IMG/VR virus record: IMGVR_UViG_3300011113_000123
Span: 93,581-157,580 of that record
Length of the DNA stretch: 64,000 nucleotides
DNA from: a virus
Strand: one strand, 5' to 3'
Under the pieces are notes generated by a model, which was given only the letters and a program-made list of their open reading frames with translations, had not been told where the DNA came from and searched no databases. Positions 13,124 through 21,807 of the stretch are shown here, piece by piece. Position 1 is the stretch's first letter, and each line of letters opens with the position of its first letter. The position numbers were made by a program, and so were the translations under genes.

Positions 13124-13543
13124 ATGATGAAGATTCTTATTACAACCGCGTTCCTACTTGTTTCCAGCTCTGCAGTCGCTAATCCATACGACTACAGAGT
13201 CATTCGCGTTTTAGATGGCGATACAGTTGAGTTCGACGCACCGTTCCTACCAAAAGAACTGAAGCAGGTATTGAAGCTTCGTATCGAAGGGGTCGACACT
13301 CCTGAGAAAGGGCGGATGGCTAAATGTGATAGAGAACGCGATCTAGCAGAACGTGCTACTCGTTTCACTCAGCAAAGAGTAGCCAGCGCGAAGAAACATC
13401 AAATCGTTATTGTTGGCTGGGATAAGTATGGTGGGCGAGTGATTGGCGATCTAATGCTAGATGGTCAGTCGCTGAAAAAGATGCTTCTTGACAGCAAGAA
13501 CGCGATGCCCTACGATGGTGGTAAGAAAGCGAGTTGGTGCTAA
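13124..13543 (+). CDS. Secreted thermonuclease-like (SNase) nuclease
   Basis: A 139-aa protein: signal peptide (residues 1-19, MMKILITTAFLLVSSSAVAN) followed by a compact SNase domain. RVIRVLDGDTVEFD, LRIEGVDTPE and WDKYGGRVIGDLML correspond to the Asp/Arg/Glu catalytic and calcium-binding blocks of staphylococcal nuclease homologues. Export to the periplasm is expected, where it could degrade incoming DNA of competing phages; that role is inference. The start at 13124 has a GGAGGTGATT ribosome-binding site, and an upstream in-frame extension would run through tRNA-His. Confidence 0.75.
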   Translation: MMKILITTAFLLVSSSAVANPYDYRVIRVLDGDTVEFDAPFLPKELKQVLKLRIEGVDTPEKGRMAKCDRERDLAERATRFTQQRVASAKKHQIVIVGWDKYGGRVIGDLMLDGQSLKKMLLDSKNAMPYDGGKKASWC

Positions 13544-13791
13544 TGAGCGGTGCAGCCTGGAATACCAAAAAGAAAACGCCCGAGCAAGAGTGGGACGAGC
13601 TCGTCATTATGAAGAACGAATATTCAGATATCCTAACCACAGAAGAATGCTTAGTTCCTACCTTTGAAGAATACAGAAAGCAAAGATGGGAAGAAGTTAG
13701 AGGAACTCCATACGAGCCATCTGGTATGTTTGGTTGTTGGGGATTCAATGTCAGGCTGGAAAAAGAATACAAAATCAAGTATCCTAAATAA
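13543..13791 (+). CDS. Small hypothetical protein (82 aa)
   Basis: Starts in a TAATG overlap with the nuclease stop. The 82-aa protein (MSGAAWNTKKKTPEQEWDELV...) is charged, with a C-terminal EPSGMFGCWGFNVRLEKEYKI. Unknown family. It stops immediately before tRNA-Ser. Confidence 0.5.
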   Translation: MSGAAWNTKKKTPEQEWDELVIMKNEYSDILTTEECLVPTFEEYRKQRWEEVRGTPYEPSGMFGCWGFNVRLEKEYKIKYPK

Positions 13792-13877
13792 GGAGCGTGG
13801 GCAGGATGGTAATGCAGCGGTTTGCTAAACCGTAGGACCGTAAGGTTCAATTGGTTCGATTCCAATACGCTCCGCCA
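13792..13877 (+). tRNA. tRNA-Ser(GCT)
   Basis: Acceptor GGAGCGT/ACGCTCC, loop TTGCTAA (GCT), long variable arm, G73, encoded CCA. Confidence 0.92.
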
Positions 13878-13880
13878 TAC

Positions 13881-13954
13881 ATCAGTGAAGTGTTACGGTA
13901 GCACGGCGGTCTCCAAAACCGCAGGCGAGGGTTCGACTCCTTCCACTGGTGCCA
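13881..13954 (+). tRNA. tRNA-Trp(CCA)
   Basis: Acceptor ATCAGTG/CACTGGT, anticodon stem GCGGT/ACCGC around CTCCAAA (CCA), G73, encoded CCA. Last tRNA of the main array. Confidence 0.9.
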
Positions 13955-13984
13955 TTTCACTCATATGAATGTTATATCTGCATC

Positions 13985-15517
13985 ATGATTCGTAAGATCA
14001 TTATCTTCTCACAGAATAATGGCGCAGGATTCAATTTCATGAAATCTGCGTCTAATCTTCGTCTATCCTACATGCTAAGATCTGTAGGATACGAGGTGAA
14101 GCAGATCCATAACTGTTTGTCATTCACTCCTGAAGAAATCAAATGGATCGTACAGAACTTTACTCAAGGCGAGCCCGCATTAGCATGTTTCAGTTCTTCA
14201 TTTATCAATACGACATTTAGAAAGAATATCGCAGAGCTGAAAGGCATAAACCATATAGAAACTTCTCAAGTAGGCTTCAGATGGGGTTCTGAAGCCTTTT
14301 CTTTCTTGCTGAGATCATTCTCAGTAATCAAAAGCATGAACATACCTATCATGCTAGGTGGATGGGAAATAGAAAAGAACAAGTTTCAAAGCGCGAAGAA
14401 CAGACACTCTTGGGGATTGGATGTTCTAGATAAGTTCGTAGATCTTTATGTCATCGGTAACAATATTGACGTGATCTTAAATTTCACGCGAAACGAACAT
14501 ATTGAATACGAAACAATAGGCGGCTCGCGAATAGCTATTGCGTCTGATATCGTCGATTTCAGTGACTGCGCTTCGACTCCTCTCATCGAAGATCATATTC
14601 TAGAAGACGAAAGTCTTCCAACAGAAATAGCTGCTGGATGCATTTTCAGTTGTCAGTTCTGCAACTATGCTGCGCTTGGTAAGAAAAAGACCGAGTATGT
14701 TCGTACATATGAAAGTTTAGAGCGAGAGCTCATTTCCAACTACGAAAACTTCAAGACTCGTATGTATCTCCTCACAGACAACATCATGAATGACTATGAG
14801 GAGAAGCTGAAGTTTCTAATTAGAATCCGTGAAAAGACTGGAGTCGATATTAGATGGACGGGATACGTTCGTCTCGATACGATCAAACGCAAAGAGCAAG
14901 CTCAGCTACTACTCGATTCAGGTATAGCTGGTGCTACATTTGGTATAGAATCTCTTAAGAAAGATGCTGGACCCAGCATTGGTAAGATGACTGATAAGAG
15001 TAAGCTGATTCAGTCGATGGAAATATTTCGTGGCGTGATAGGAGATAATTGCATAACGACTGGTTCGTTCATAGCAGGGCTCCCGAACGAAACTATCGAC
15101 GATCTGTTGAAAACGAAGGAATGGCTAAACTCAAAAGAAGGAAGATATTTCATAGATCAACACACGTTCACGTCTCTAGTGTTGTTCGACGGAAACGAAA
15201 ACAAGAATGATATCAACATAGCTCGAAACGATCCTTTCAGAGACTATGAAAGAACGAACAATCCATACAAGTGGAAAAGCCCTTGGGGAAGTTCTGATGA
15301 TTTCATGGCTCTTGCTAGAAAGTTTAATACAGAAGACCGAATGCAGACTGCTGCGTTCTCGCTCCCATTCTTACATAATGTTGGGTTAAAGGTAGAAAAT
15401 GCAGTCAAGCTGACTAGAAACGCAGACAGAGAACTGCAGAAACAAATAATAGGTAAACTTCAACCAAACTACAAGACCAAAATAGAAACATACAAGTCGA
15501 AAATGCTAGGTAAATAG
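13985..15517 (+). CDS. Radical SAM protein with N-terminal B12-binding-like domain
   Basis: A 510-aa protein. Residues ~1-190 resemble a cobalamin-binding Rossmann-like domain (IIIFSQNNGAG..., IPIMLGGWEIE, DLYVIGN). The radical SAM core contains the [4Fe-4S] motif C219-x3-C223-x2-C226 (AAGCIFSCQFCNY), followed by DNIMN, IRWTGYVRLD, GATFGIESL and GSFIAGLPNET, the usual order of beta-strands in B12-dependent radical SAM enzymes. Such enzymes methylate or rearrange unreactive carbons; the substrate here is unknown. It is followed by a YkuK-like protein and a prolyl-hydroxylase-like oxygenase. Codons are AT-richer than the flanks. The ATG at 13985 begins MIRKIIIFSQ; the longer frame would overlap tRNA-Trp. 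Confidence 0.8.
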   Translation: MIRKIIIFSQNNGAGFNFMKSASNLRLSYMLRSVGYEVKQIHNCLSFTPEEIKWIVQNFTQGEPALACFSSSFINTTFRKNIAELKGINHIETSQVGFRWGSEAFSFLLRSFSVIKSMNIPIMLGGWEIEKNKFQSAKNRHSWGLDVLDKFVDLYVIGNNIDVILNFTRNEHIEYETIGGSRIAIASDIVDFSDCASTPLIEDHILEDESLPTEIAAGCIFSCQFCNYAALGKKKTEYVRTYESLERELISNYENFKTRMYLLTDNIMNDYEEKLKFLIRIREKTGVDIRWTGYVRLDTIKRKEQAQLLLDSGIAGATFGIESLKKDAGPSIGKMTDKSKLIQSMEIFRGVIGDNCITTGSFIAGLPNETIDDLLKTKEWLNSKEGRYFIDQHTFTSLVLFDGNENKNDINIARNDPFRDYERTNNPYKWKSPWGSSDDFMALARKFNTEDRMQTAAFSLPFLHNVGLKVENAVKLTRNADRELQKQIIGKLQPNYKTKIETYKSKMLGK

Positions 15518-15519
15518 CT

Positions 15520-15996
15520 ATGATGAAAAACATGAATCTAGATGAAGTCCGCGAGTTCATTCGTAACACTTCTGACGAAACTTGCATCTATATCGGCGCT
15601 GACAGTGAACGCTATTGTGGAAAAAATAATCTGTGGTACGCCGACTACACGCTGGCTGTCGTGATTCACTACGACGGATCGCGCGGATGTAAGGTGTTTG
15701 GTAAGATGGAAACCGAACGCGACTATGATCAGCGTAAGGATCGTCCAGCTTATCGCTTAATGAACGAAGTGTATAAGGTTGCTCAGCTATACATGGATCT
15801 GGCTGAAGCGATTGGAGATAGACACGCTGAAGTTCATCTCGATATCAACCCTGATATTATCCACGGCAGCAGCTGCGTGGTGCAGCAAGCTGTCGGATAC
15901 ATTCGAGGAACGTGTAACGTTGTGCCTCGAGTGAAACCCGACGCTTTTGCTGCTTCTTATGCAGCTGATAGATTAAAGGAGATTCTTACCGCATGA
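15520..15996 (+). CDS. YkuK/DUF458-like RNase H-fold protein
   Basis: A 158-aa protein. ETCIYIGADSERYC and HLDINPDI are acidic blocks like those of the RNase-H-fold YkuK (DUF458) family, and DAFAASYAADR near the C-terminus adds another conserved Asp. The activity of this family is not established; a nuclease is predicted from the fold. The gene overlaps the following oxygenase by four bases, and the ATGATG start allows either of two methionines. Confidence 0.55.
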   Translation: MMKNMNLDEVREFIRNTSDETCIYIGADSERYCGKNNLWYADYTLAVVIHYDGSRGCKVFGKMETERDYDQRKDRPAYRLMNEVYKVAQLYMDLAEAIGDRHAEVHLDINPDIIHGSSCVVQQAVGYIRGTCNVVPRVKPDAFAASYAADRLKEILTA

Positions 15997-16583
15997 TTAC
16001 GATAGAAAACTTCATCCTCCAATATGATAATCTTTTCTCAGCTCAGGAGTGCCAGCAGTTCATCGATTCATTCAATCGTATGGAGCGCGCTGGCTTCACG
16101 ATCAGTCGTCAGAAAGAAGGAAATTCGTCGACTGTAAAGAAAGACGATCAGTTCTACTTCTCAGATTTCTTGTCTGGAATGGAACTGGATATATCTGACA
16201 TAGCACCATTCAAGATGATGACGGAGCGTTTCTGGAATAACGTATATCCAGCTTATGCTGAGCAGTATGGCGCTTTGAATCAAATGGCAAACATGACGGT
16301 TCGTTTGGCTAAGATTCAGAAGACTGAGATTGGTGGCGGATATCACATCTGGCACAATGAAGATGATACGCCACAAAACATGCGTCGCGTGGCTACGTTC
16401 ATTCTGTATCTAAACGATGTGGATGAAGGCGGAGAGACGGAGTTCTTGTATTACCCAAAGCGAGTTAAGGCTAAAACTGGCAGATTCATTCTGTGGCCTG
16501 CTGGCTACACCCACACTCATCGCGGCAATCCGCCAATCAGCAATACCAAATATATCGTCACTGGCTGGATGGAAATGACTTGA
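15993..16583 (+). CDS. Prolyl-4-hydroxylase-like 2OG-Fe(II) oxygenase
   Basis: A 196-aa protein of the P4H type. GGYHIWHNEDD supplies the HxD iron ligands, RRVATFILYLNDVDEGGETEF is the characteristic core strand pair, and TGRFILWPAGYTHTHRGNPP provides the distal His and the region that binds 2-oxoglutarate. T4-like phages often carry one or more such genes; substrates are unproven and may be protein side chains. The TGA stop lies inside the -35 box of the next promoter. Confidence 0.8.
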   Translation: MITIENFILQYDNLFSAQECQQFIDSFNRMERAGFTISRQKEGNSSTVKKDDQFYFSDFLSGMELDISDIAPFKMMTERFWNNVYPAYAEQYGALNQMANMTVRLAKIQKTEIGGGYHIWHNEDDTPQNMRRVATFILYLNDVDEGGETEFLYYPKRVKAKTGRFILWPAGYTHTHRGNPPISNTKYIVTGWMEMT

Positions 16584-16608
16584 CAACCTGACCTTTTGTG
16601 CATATAAT
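16580..16608 (+). promoter_or_regulatory. Sigma-70-type promoter
   Basis: TTGACA, 17 bases, TATAAT: a perfect consensus. Serves the gene at 16634. Confidence 0.85.
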
Positions 16609-16633
16609 TGATATTGTCATGAGGGGTCAGTAT

Positions 16634-17026
16634 ATGGCTATCTTACCAATCTACTACACCACTACCAACATGCGTAAGCGTAAGACTCGTAAGCCAACTC
16701 AGGCTATGATTGAGTCTCAGCGTAAGACACAAGAGTTGCTTGATCGTGTAGGCTATCGTAAGCCAACCAAAACGACTAAGAAATTCACATACTCACTCGA
16801 AGTAGAGTCTAATGCAGCTCCTATGTCTAACACCATTCCTGGTGGCATAGCTGCCAAGCGTGATAAGCTGAACGATCATAAATGGAAACGTGGTGCAGAA
16901 GAGTCTGCTGCTACTGTCAAAGCTATCGAGGATAAGGCTAAACGTCTTGCTCCTGCATTCAACAAAGGTGCAGTGCAATATATCACTGATGAAACTGATG
17001 CTAAGTATCTTGGGAGGAAGGTATGA
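16634..17026 (+). CDS. Conserved phage protein (basic N-terminus)
   Basis: A 130-aa protein with a basic N-terminal third (MRKRKTRKPTQAM...) and a conserved-looking centre (PGGIAAKRDKLNDHKWKRGAEESAATVKAIEDKAKRLAPAFNKG). I recognise this type from other large phages but not its function; the charge suggests nucleic-acid binding. ATG 16634 was chosen because GAGGGG precedes it and the predicted transcription start is near 16615. Confidence 0.55.
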   Translation: MAILPIYYTTTNMRKRKTRKPTQAMIESQRKTQELLDRVGYRKPTKTTKKFTYSLEVESNAAPMSNTIPGGIAAKRDKLNDHKWKRGAEESAATVKAIEDKAKRLAPAFNKGAVQYITDETDAKYLGRKV

Positions 17027-17208
17027 ACTTGAAGTATCCAGCTCTATTTATTCTGCTTGCTGCTGGGTTAGGATTGATCAGCGTTGTCTATAAGATAGCG
17101 ATAACGTTCTGGTCTGACGATATGCTGCTAGTGTTCTGCGTTGGTTGTATGTTCGTGTCAGAATACCTGTCATGGATTAACTATTGGATGGAAAGGTACT
17201 GGAAATGA
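17023..17208 (+). CDS. Small membrane protein
   Basis: A 61-aa protein with two hydrophobic segments (ALFILLAAGLGLISVVYKIA and MLLVFCVGCMFVSEYLS). Overlaps its neighbours by four bases on each side, indicating translational coupling. Function unknown. Confidence 0.55.
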   Translation: MNLKYPALFILLAAGLGLISVVYKIAITFWSDDMLLVFCVGCMFVSEYLSWINYWMERYWK

Positions 17209-17453
17209 TTTTGACTAAGGAAGCGCTCGCTGAAATGCTTCGTGGTGATAAGCTGGAAGTATGTTTCACAAAGAAGGATGGCACCAATCGTGTTATGAAC
17301 TGCACGTTGCAGGAAAACTTCCTACCTGTGTTTCAGGGTGCAGAAACTCGTAAGGAGAATCCCGAAGTGCTTGCTGTTTGGGATATAGATAATAATGGAT
17401 GGCGTTCGTTTCGCCTCGATTCTATTACTTCTGTGAGGATTGTTAATGACTAA
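17205..17453 (+). CDS. DUF2693 / WYL_2-like SH3-fold protein
   Basis: An 82-aa protein. The central MNCTLQENFLPVF and ENPEVLAVWDIDNNGWRSFR match the small phage DUF2693 (WYL_2) family, an SH3-like beta-barrel seen in T4-like phages of cyanobacteria and others. Role unknown. ATG 17205 is chosen because of the ATGA overlap with the preceding stop. Confidence 0.65.
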   Translation: MILTKEALAEMLRGDKLEVCFTKKDGTNRVMNCTLQENFLPVFQGAETRKENPEVLAVWDIDNNGWRSFRLDSITSVRIVND

Positions 17454-18450
17454 ACTGAATATCGTCGGACTGAAAAACTCTGCAACCAAAGCTAAAGATA
17501 TGGAGCCAGCAGAGAACGGAACGTATGCTCATATTGGTTCCAAGGGTGGAACTGAGCAGATGTACGAAGGGCTCATGGCTCGACTACCTACAGAACTGAC
17601 TGATAAGTTCAATATCATCTGCTCGCGCGTGCGCGAAGAAAATATCAGCAAGACTAAGAAGAATATCCTATGGCTCCACGACACATGGGATGATCCAGAG
17701 TCGCAGCACCTAAAGGATCGTAAAAGCCTTGACCGATTCGAGAAACTCGTATTCGTATCACACTATCAGCAATCTACTTACAATCTCGGGCTTGGAGTAC
17801 CCTATGACAAGGGCGTCGTTATCCAGAACGCGATCGTTCCTATCGAGCCTCATGAGAAGCCGCAGGGATCGACAATCAACCTTATCTATCATACCACTCC
17901 ACATCGCGGACTGGAACTTCTGATTCCTGTATGCGAGTTCCTTGCTGATAAGGGATTAGACTTCCATCTCGACGTATATTCGTCGTTCAGTATCTATGGA
18001 TGGCCTGATAGAGACGCTCAGTTCCAAAGCGTATTCGAGCGTATCAAGAATCATCCTAAGATGACGTATCATGGCTTCCAGCCAAACTCCGTTATCCGCG
18101 AAGCTCTGAAGAAGGCGCACGTATACACGTATCCGTCGATTTGGCCTGAGACTTCTGGTATCTCAGTGATCGAGGCTATGAGCGCTGGCTGTAACGTTAT
18201 CTGCCCAACGCTGGCTGCGTTACCTGAGACTACAGCCAACTTCGCGGTTCAGTATGGCTGGACTGAGGATAATAACAAGCACGCCAATATGTTCGCTGGC
18301 ATCCTAGCCATGGTTATCCAGCAGTATCGTAGCCAATTCAACCAAGAGCGGCTCAAGTTCCAGAAAGCCTACTTTGATTCGTTCTACAATTGGGATACTA
18401 GAGCTAGACAGTGGCAGGACTTCCTAACCTCCCTGAATAGGGGCCCTTGA
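17446..18450 (+). CDS. GT4 (GT-B) glycosyltransferase
   Basis: A 334-aa GT-B enzyme. The N-terminal donor-independent half contains GGTEQMYEGLMARL; the C-terminal half contains LIYHTTPHRGLELL and the GT4 signature ETSGISVIEAMSAGCNVICP (E-x7-E pattern) near residues 240-260. Likely acts on surface glycans or on modified DNA; context does not decide. Its TGA stop is embedded in the -35 box of the next promoter. Confidence 0.78.
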   Translation: MTKLNIVGLKNSATKAKDMEPAENGTYAHIGSKGGTEQMYEGLMARLPTELTDKFNIICSRVREENISKTKKNILWLHDTWDDPESQHLKDRKSLDRFEKLVFVSHYQQSTYNLGLGVPYDKGVVIQNAIVPIEPHEKPQGSTINLIYHTTPHRGLELLIPVCEFLADKGLDFHLDVYSSFSIYGWPDRDAQFQSVFERIKNHPKMTYHGFQPNSVIREALKKAHVYTYPSIWPETSGISVIEAMSAGCNVICPTLAALPETTANFAVQYGWTEDNNKHANMFAGILAMVIQQYRSQFNQERLKFQKAYFDSFYNWDTRARQWQDFLTSLNRGP

Positions 18451-18475
18451 CAATTACCCTGCCGCGTGGTATGAT
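18447..18475 (+). promoter_or_regulatory. Sigma-70-type promoter
   Basis: TTGACA, 17 bases, TATGAT, before the gene at 18499. Confidence 0.8.
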
Positions 18476-18498
18476 AGATATAGTGAGAGGAGTGATTC

Positions 18499-19644
18499 AT
18501 GGCTAAGAGCTTACTCAAGTCTGCGCCCATCAAGAAGAAACGTACTATCACGCCACGCGGTTTCGACGCCAAGCATATGGGCGACGAGCCTTCTTGGGAA
18601 AATCAGTTTCTCGTAGATGATGACGAGCGTCAGTCGATGCTCGGTCGTGCATACAATTGGTACAACTATTTCTACGAGGCTAAGACTGGGCGCAAGTGGC
18701 TCGTCGAGTATATGACAGAGCAGGGTATGTCCAAGGCTGCTATGTCGATGACCAATCGCGTGTCAGACGCGAAACTCAGCTCGACGATGTGTAATACTGC
18801 GCGCATGCTGTCGATGGGTCTGGAAGACAAGAAGCTTCAAGAGAAGCTGAACAACTATCTCGTCACTCTCGTCGAGCAGGGAGTTGCTATCGCTAAAGCT
18901 GAAAAGGCTGCGGCTGCTAAGGTAGCTCCCGCATATGAAAAGAATCCTGCGGCTGATCTTATCGCTACCATCGAAGAGATGATCGACCACGATCCCGACG
19001 AGGAATGGCGCAATTCTTTCTATAGCTGGCTCAAAGATACGAAGCAGGTCAAGCCGACTCAGGCTCGTGCGATCGCTGACTACTATCGCCCGTGGCTTGA
19101 AGAGCTGCGCGAAGTGGCTACGACCAAAGACGCTGAACTCAAGTATGCGTATCGTCATCTGAATAAGAAAAAGCTCAAGGAACGTATCGCGCTGTTCACT
19201 GGCATCGTCAACGATTGCGAGTCTCTGGTATCCAATAGTCGTAAGACTGTCGCGCGCAAGCCGCGTAAAACTAAGCCTAAGACGGCTGACAAGATCGTAT
19301 CCAAGATTAAGTTCCAGAAGGAAGATACCAATCTTAAGATCGTTTCTGTTGATCCTACAAAGATCGTAGGCTCTACTGAGCTCTGGGTGTTCAATACTAA
19401 GTACAACGTCCTTGCTCATTATGTTGCTGGCGCTGGTGGGCTTTCCATGAAAGGCACTACGCTCCAGAACGTGAGCGATACATCCAAACAGAAGAAGCTG
19501 CGTAAGCCCGCAGATATTCTGCCTAAGATCACTGGCAGCACGGCTAAGGCTGCTGAACGTACATTCACTTCAATCAAGACTAAGGAAAGCGACCCTAATG
19601 GGCGAATCAACGAATACTGCATCATCCTTCGCGCAGTCAAGTAA
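18499..19644 (+). CDS. Conserved T4-like phage protein of unknown function
   Basis: A 381-aa protein. SWENQFLVDDDERQSMLGRA then YNWYNYFYEAKTGRKWLVEY is a conserved N-terminal block I recognise from T4-like cyanophage and rhizobiophage proteins; the middle is helical and the C-terminus (TELWVFNTKYNVLAHYVAGAG...) is a beta-rich domain followed by basic residues. No function is established. It overlaps the next gene by 47 bases. GTGAGAGGAG gives a good ribosome-binding site. Confidence 0.6.
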   Translation: MAKSLLKSAPIKKKRTITPRGFDAKHMGDEPSWENQFLVDDDERQSMLGRAYNWYNYFYEAKTGRKWLVEYMTEQGMSKAAMSMTNRVSDAKLSSTMCNTARMLSMGLEDKKLQEKLNNYLVTLVEQGVAIAKAEKAAAAKVAPAYEKNPAADLIATIEEMIDHDPDEEWRNSFYSWLKDTKQVKPTQARAIADYYRPWLEELREVATTKDAELKYAYRHLNKKKLKERIALFTGIVNDCESLVSNSRKTVARKPRKTKPKTADKIVSKIKFQKEDTNLKIVSVDPTKIVGSTELWVFNTKYNVLAHYVAGAGGLSMKGTTLQNVSDTSKQKKLRKPADILPKITGSTAKAAERTFTSIKTKESDPNGRINEYCIILRAVK

Positions 19645-19969
19645 TGTTCTGCGCTTTCCTAAGAAAAGCATAAGAACTATCCTACCAGATGAAGATCAAG
19701 AAGCTCGTGATGCGGCGCGTCGTTTGTATGTTGATGAGGTGGTAGAGTCATATGCTTCTCATTTGGCTAACAAGTTGGCTCAGCAAGGTTTCGATGTGTT
19801 CCATGATGCGTTCGACAAGCATTTTGGCTTTACGATGGAAGCCTTTAGGTCTACGTTGCTTTTGACGATGGAACTGGATCATCCGTTCCAGGAGATCGTC
19901 GAGCAAACGGTACAGACGATTAAGGATGTTCGCCCAATTGAAGTCGAAGACGATTTCGATCCAGCTTGA
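19598..19969 (+). CDS. Hypothetical protein
   Basis: A 123-aa acidic helical protein (MGESTNTASSFAQSSNVLRF...). Overlaps the previous gene by 47 bases and ends in a TGA inside the -35 box of the rnh promoter. Unknown family. Confidence 0.55.
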   Translation: MGESTNTASSFAQSSNVLRFPKKSIRTILPDEDQEARDAARRLYVDEVVESYASHLANKLAQQGFDVFHDAFDKHFGFTMEAFRSTLLLTMELDHPFQEIVEQTVQTIKDVRPIEVEDDFDPA

Positions 19970-19994
19970 CAACCACGCATAGATAGTATATGAT
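19966..19994 (+). promoter_or_regulatory. Promoter with overlapping dyad for rnh
   Basis: TTGACA, 17 bases, TATGAT. The -10 box is the centre of a perfect inverted repeat GATAGTAT-ATG-ATACTATC (19982-20000), which looks like an operator. Confidence 0.8.
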
Positions 19995-20017
19995 ACTATC
20001 ATGCAATGGAGTTCGTT

Positions 20018-20881
20018 ATGATTCTCGTAGATTTTAGCCAGGTCATGATTTCTAACATCATGATGCAGCTAGCCAACAATGAGAGCAAGCTCGAAGAGGA
20101 TATGGTTCGCCATATGGTTCTATCGAGTCTGCGTCTATACAAGCGCAAGTTTGGCGCTGAGTACGGCGAGATTGTTATCTGTGCCGACGGTCCTTCGTAC
20201 TGGCGTCGTGAGATCTATCCTCACTACAAGGCTGGTCGTCGTAAGGCTCGTGACAAGTCGCAGCATGACTGGTCGCTGATCTTCAATGCACTGCATAAGA
20301 TCCGTGATGAGATCGCTGACAATATGCCTTATCCTGTTCTGCGTTTCGAGCGTGCGGAAGCTGACGACATCATCGGTGCTCTGTGTCACCAGTTTGGTAT
20401 GCACGGCATGCTCACTGATCCCAAGATCCTTATCATCTCAGGTGACAAGGACTTCGCTCAGCTGCAGAAGTATGATAACGTCCAGCAGTATAGCCCTATC
20501 ACTAAGAAGTTCATCGTGCCTGATGTGAATCCTGAGCGATTCAAGCAGTATCATATCCTGCAAGGTGACGTTGGTGACGGCGTACCTAACTTCTTATCGG
20601 CTGACGATACGTTCGTATCTGGTGGTCGTCAGAAGCCTCTTCCCAAGAAAAAGCTCGAAGAGTGGACGCTGATGAATCCAGAAGAGTTCTGTCAGGGTGA
20701 AATGTTGCGCAATTATCACAGAAACAAAATGATGGTCGATCTTGATTGCATTCCTGACGATCTACAGAAAGAAATCGTATCTGCGTATGCTACATACAAT
20801 CGTAATCCACGCAGCAAGATCTTCAACTACTTCATCGAACATCGCCTGCGTCAACTAACTGAAGCCATCTCGGAGTTCTGA
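20018..20881 (+). CDS. rnh: T4-like RNase H (5'-3' flap/exonuclease)
   Basis: A 287-aa member of the FEN-1/T4 RNase H family, which removes RNA primers from lagging-strand DNA. MILVDFSQVMISN gives the first metal-binding Asp, EIVICADGPSYWRREIYPHYKAGRR is the conserved helical-arch entry, FERAEADDIIGALC and ISGDKDFAQLQ supply the acidic cluster, and QGDVGDGVPN is the helix-hairpin-helix region. Start at 20018 was chosen because ATGGAG at 20006 serves as the ribosome-binding site. Confidence 0.88.
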   Translation: MILVDFSQVMISNIMMQLANNESKLEEDMVRHMVLSSLRLYKRKFGAEYGEIVICADGPSYWRREIYPHYKAGRRKARDKSQHDWSLIFNALHKIRDEIADNMPYPVLRFERAEADDIIGALCHQFGMHGMLTDPKILIISGDKDFAQLQKYDNVQQYSPITKKFIVPDVNPERFKQYHILQGDVGDGVPNFLSADDTFVSGGRQKPLPKKKLEEWTLMNPEEFCQGEMLRNYHRNKMMVDLDCIPDDLQKEIVSAYATYNRNPRSKIFNYFIEHRLRQLTEAISEF

Positions 20882-20882
20882 T

Positions 20883-21080
20883 ATGACTAGCTTTATGATC
20901 GCTGTTCAAATATGTCTGACGCTACTGGTTACTGGCGGCATGACTTATCTCATGATTAAGAACGTCGTCGTCGAAGACGTAAAGAACGTCACTCAGTATC
21001 AGAAATTCGTGGCTGTGTTGCTTCTTATCCACGCCGTCCTCGGTCCTATCGCCCTCATCAATCTTATCTGGAGTTACTAA
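20883..21080 (+). CDS. Small membrane protein
   Basis: A 65-aa protein with two transmembrane segments (FMIAVQICLTLLVTGGMTYL and FVAVLLLIHAVLGPIALINL). One base separates it from rnh and its stop overlaps the MazG start. Unknown function. Confidence 0.55.
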   Translation: MTSFMIAVQICLTLLVTGGMTYLMIKNVVVEDVKNVTQYQKFVAVLLLIHAVLGPIALINLIWSY

Positions 21081-21499
21081 TGATCGATCTGAATAAGTAT
21101 GCAGAATTCGTCATGGCTGTTACGAGCAAGGAAAGCCGCGAAACGCAGGTTTTCATTGACAGGATGAAGGAACTCCAGTATCATGATGAAGATAGCAGGA
21201 GCAAGCTCAATCTGTCGTTGCTGATTACTGCTATGATTGGGCTTACCAGCGAGGCTGGTGAAGCGCAAGAGATTCTCAAGAAGGTTCTGTTTCAGGGTAA
21301 GCCGTTCACTGAAGATACTCGTCAGCATCTCAAGAAGGAGCTTGGTGATGTGATTTGGTACTGGATCAATGCTTGTAATGCTCTTCAGCTCGATCCCAAT
21401 GAAGTCGTGGCTGAAAACGTGAAGAAGCTCGAAGCTCGCTATCCTGGCGGCAAGTTCGATGCGTACTACTCCGAAAATCGTAAAGAAGGCGATATCTAA
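21080..21499 (+). CDS. mazG: MazG-like nucleotide pyrophosphohydrolase
   Basis: A 139-aa all-alpha NTP pyrophosphohydrolase. GLTSEAGEAQEILKKVLF contains the first acidic metal-binding pair (E-x2-E) and KKELGDVIWYWINAC the second (E-x2-D), the standard MazG arrangement. Phage MazG proteins hydrolyse nucleoside triphosphates, and possibly alarmones, to favour phage replication. Placed after rnh among nucleotide-metabolism genes. Confidence 0.8.
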   Translation: MIDLNKYAEFVMAVTSKESRETQVFIDRMKELQYHDEDSRSKLNLSLLITAMIGLTSEAGEAQEILKKVLFQGKPFTEDTRQHLKKELGDVIWYWINACNALQLDPNEVVAENVKKLEARYPGGKFDAYYSENRKEGDI

Positions 21500-21807
21500 T
21501 GTCCAAGCTCGTTATGGTCGACGTTCTTTCTTCGTTTCGTTTGCGCTACGTAGTTCGTGCAAACACTGTTGAAGACGCGCTCGATGAAGTTGTGATGCGC
21601 GAAAACGATGCTGACTTCAAGGAGTTCAGTCAGAAGCACCTCGAACCAACAGCGATCATCGATCATCGCGAAATCACTGAAGAGGAGTATCTTCAGATCT
21701 TCAGTGAAGACAACGACTATCTGAAGACCTGGACGGACGAGCAGAAGAGGAATTATATCAACGTGATTGACTATTACGAACAGAAGGAGAATAAACATGG
21801 CGCTTGA
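21499..21807 (+). CDS. Hypothetical acidic protein
   Basis: A 102-aa strongly acidic protein (RANTVEDALDEVVMRENDADFKE...). One-base overlap with mazG and 11-base overlap with the next gene. Unknown family. Confidence 0.55.
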   Translation: MSKLVMVDVLSSFRLRYVVRANTVEDALDEVVMRENDADFKEFSQKHLEPTAIIDHREITEEEYLQIFSEDNDYLKTWTDEQKRNYINVIDYYEQKENKHGA

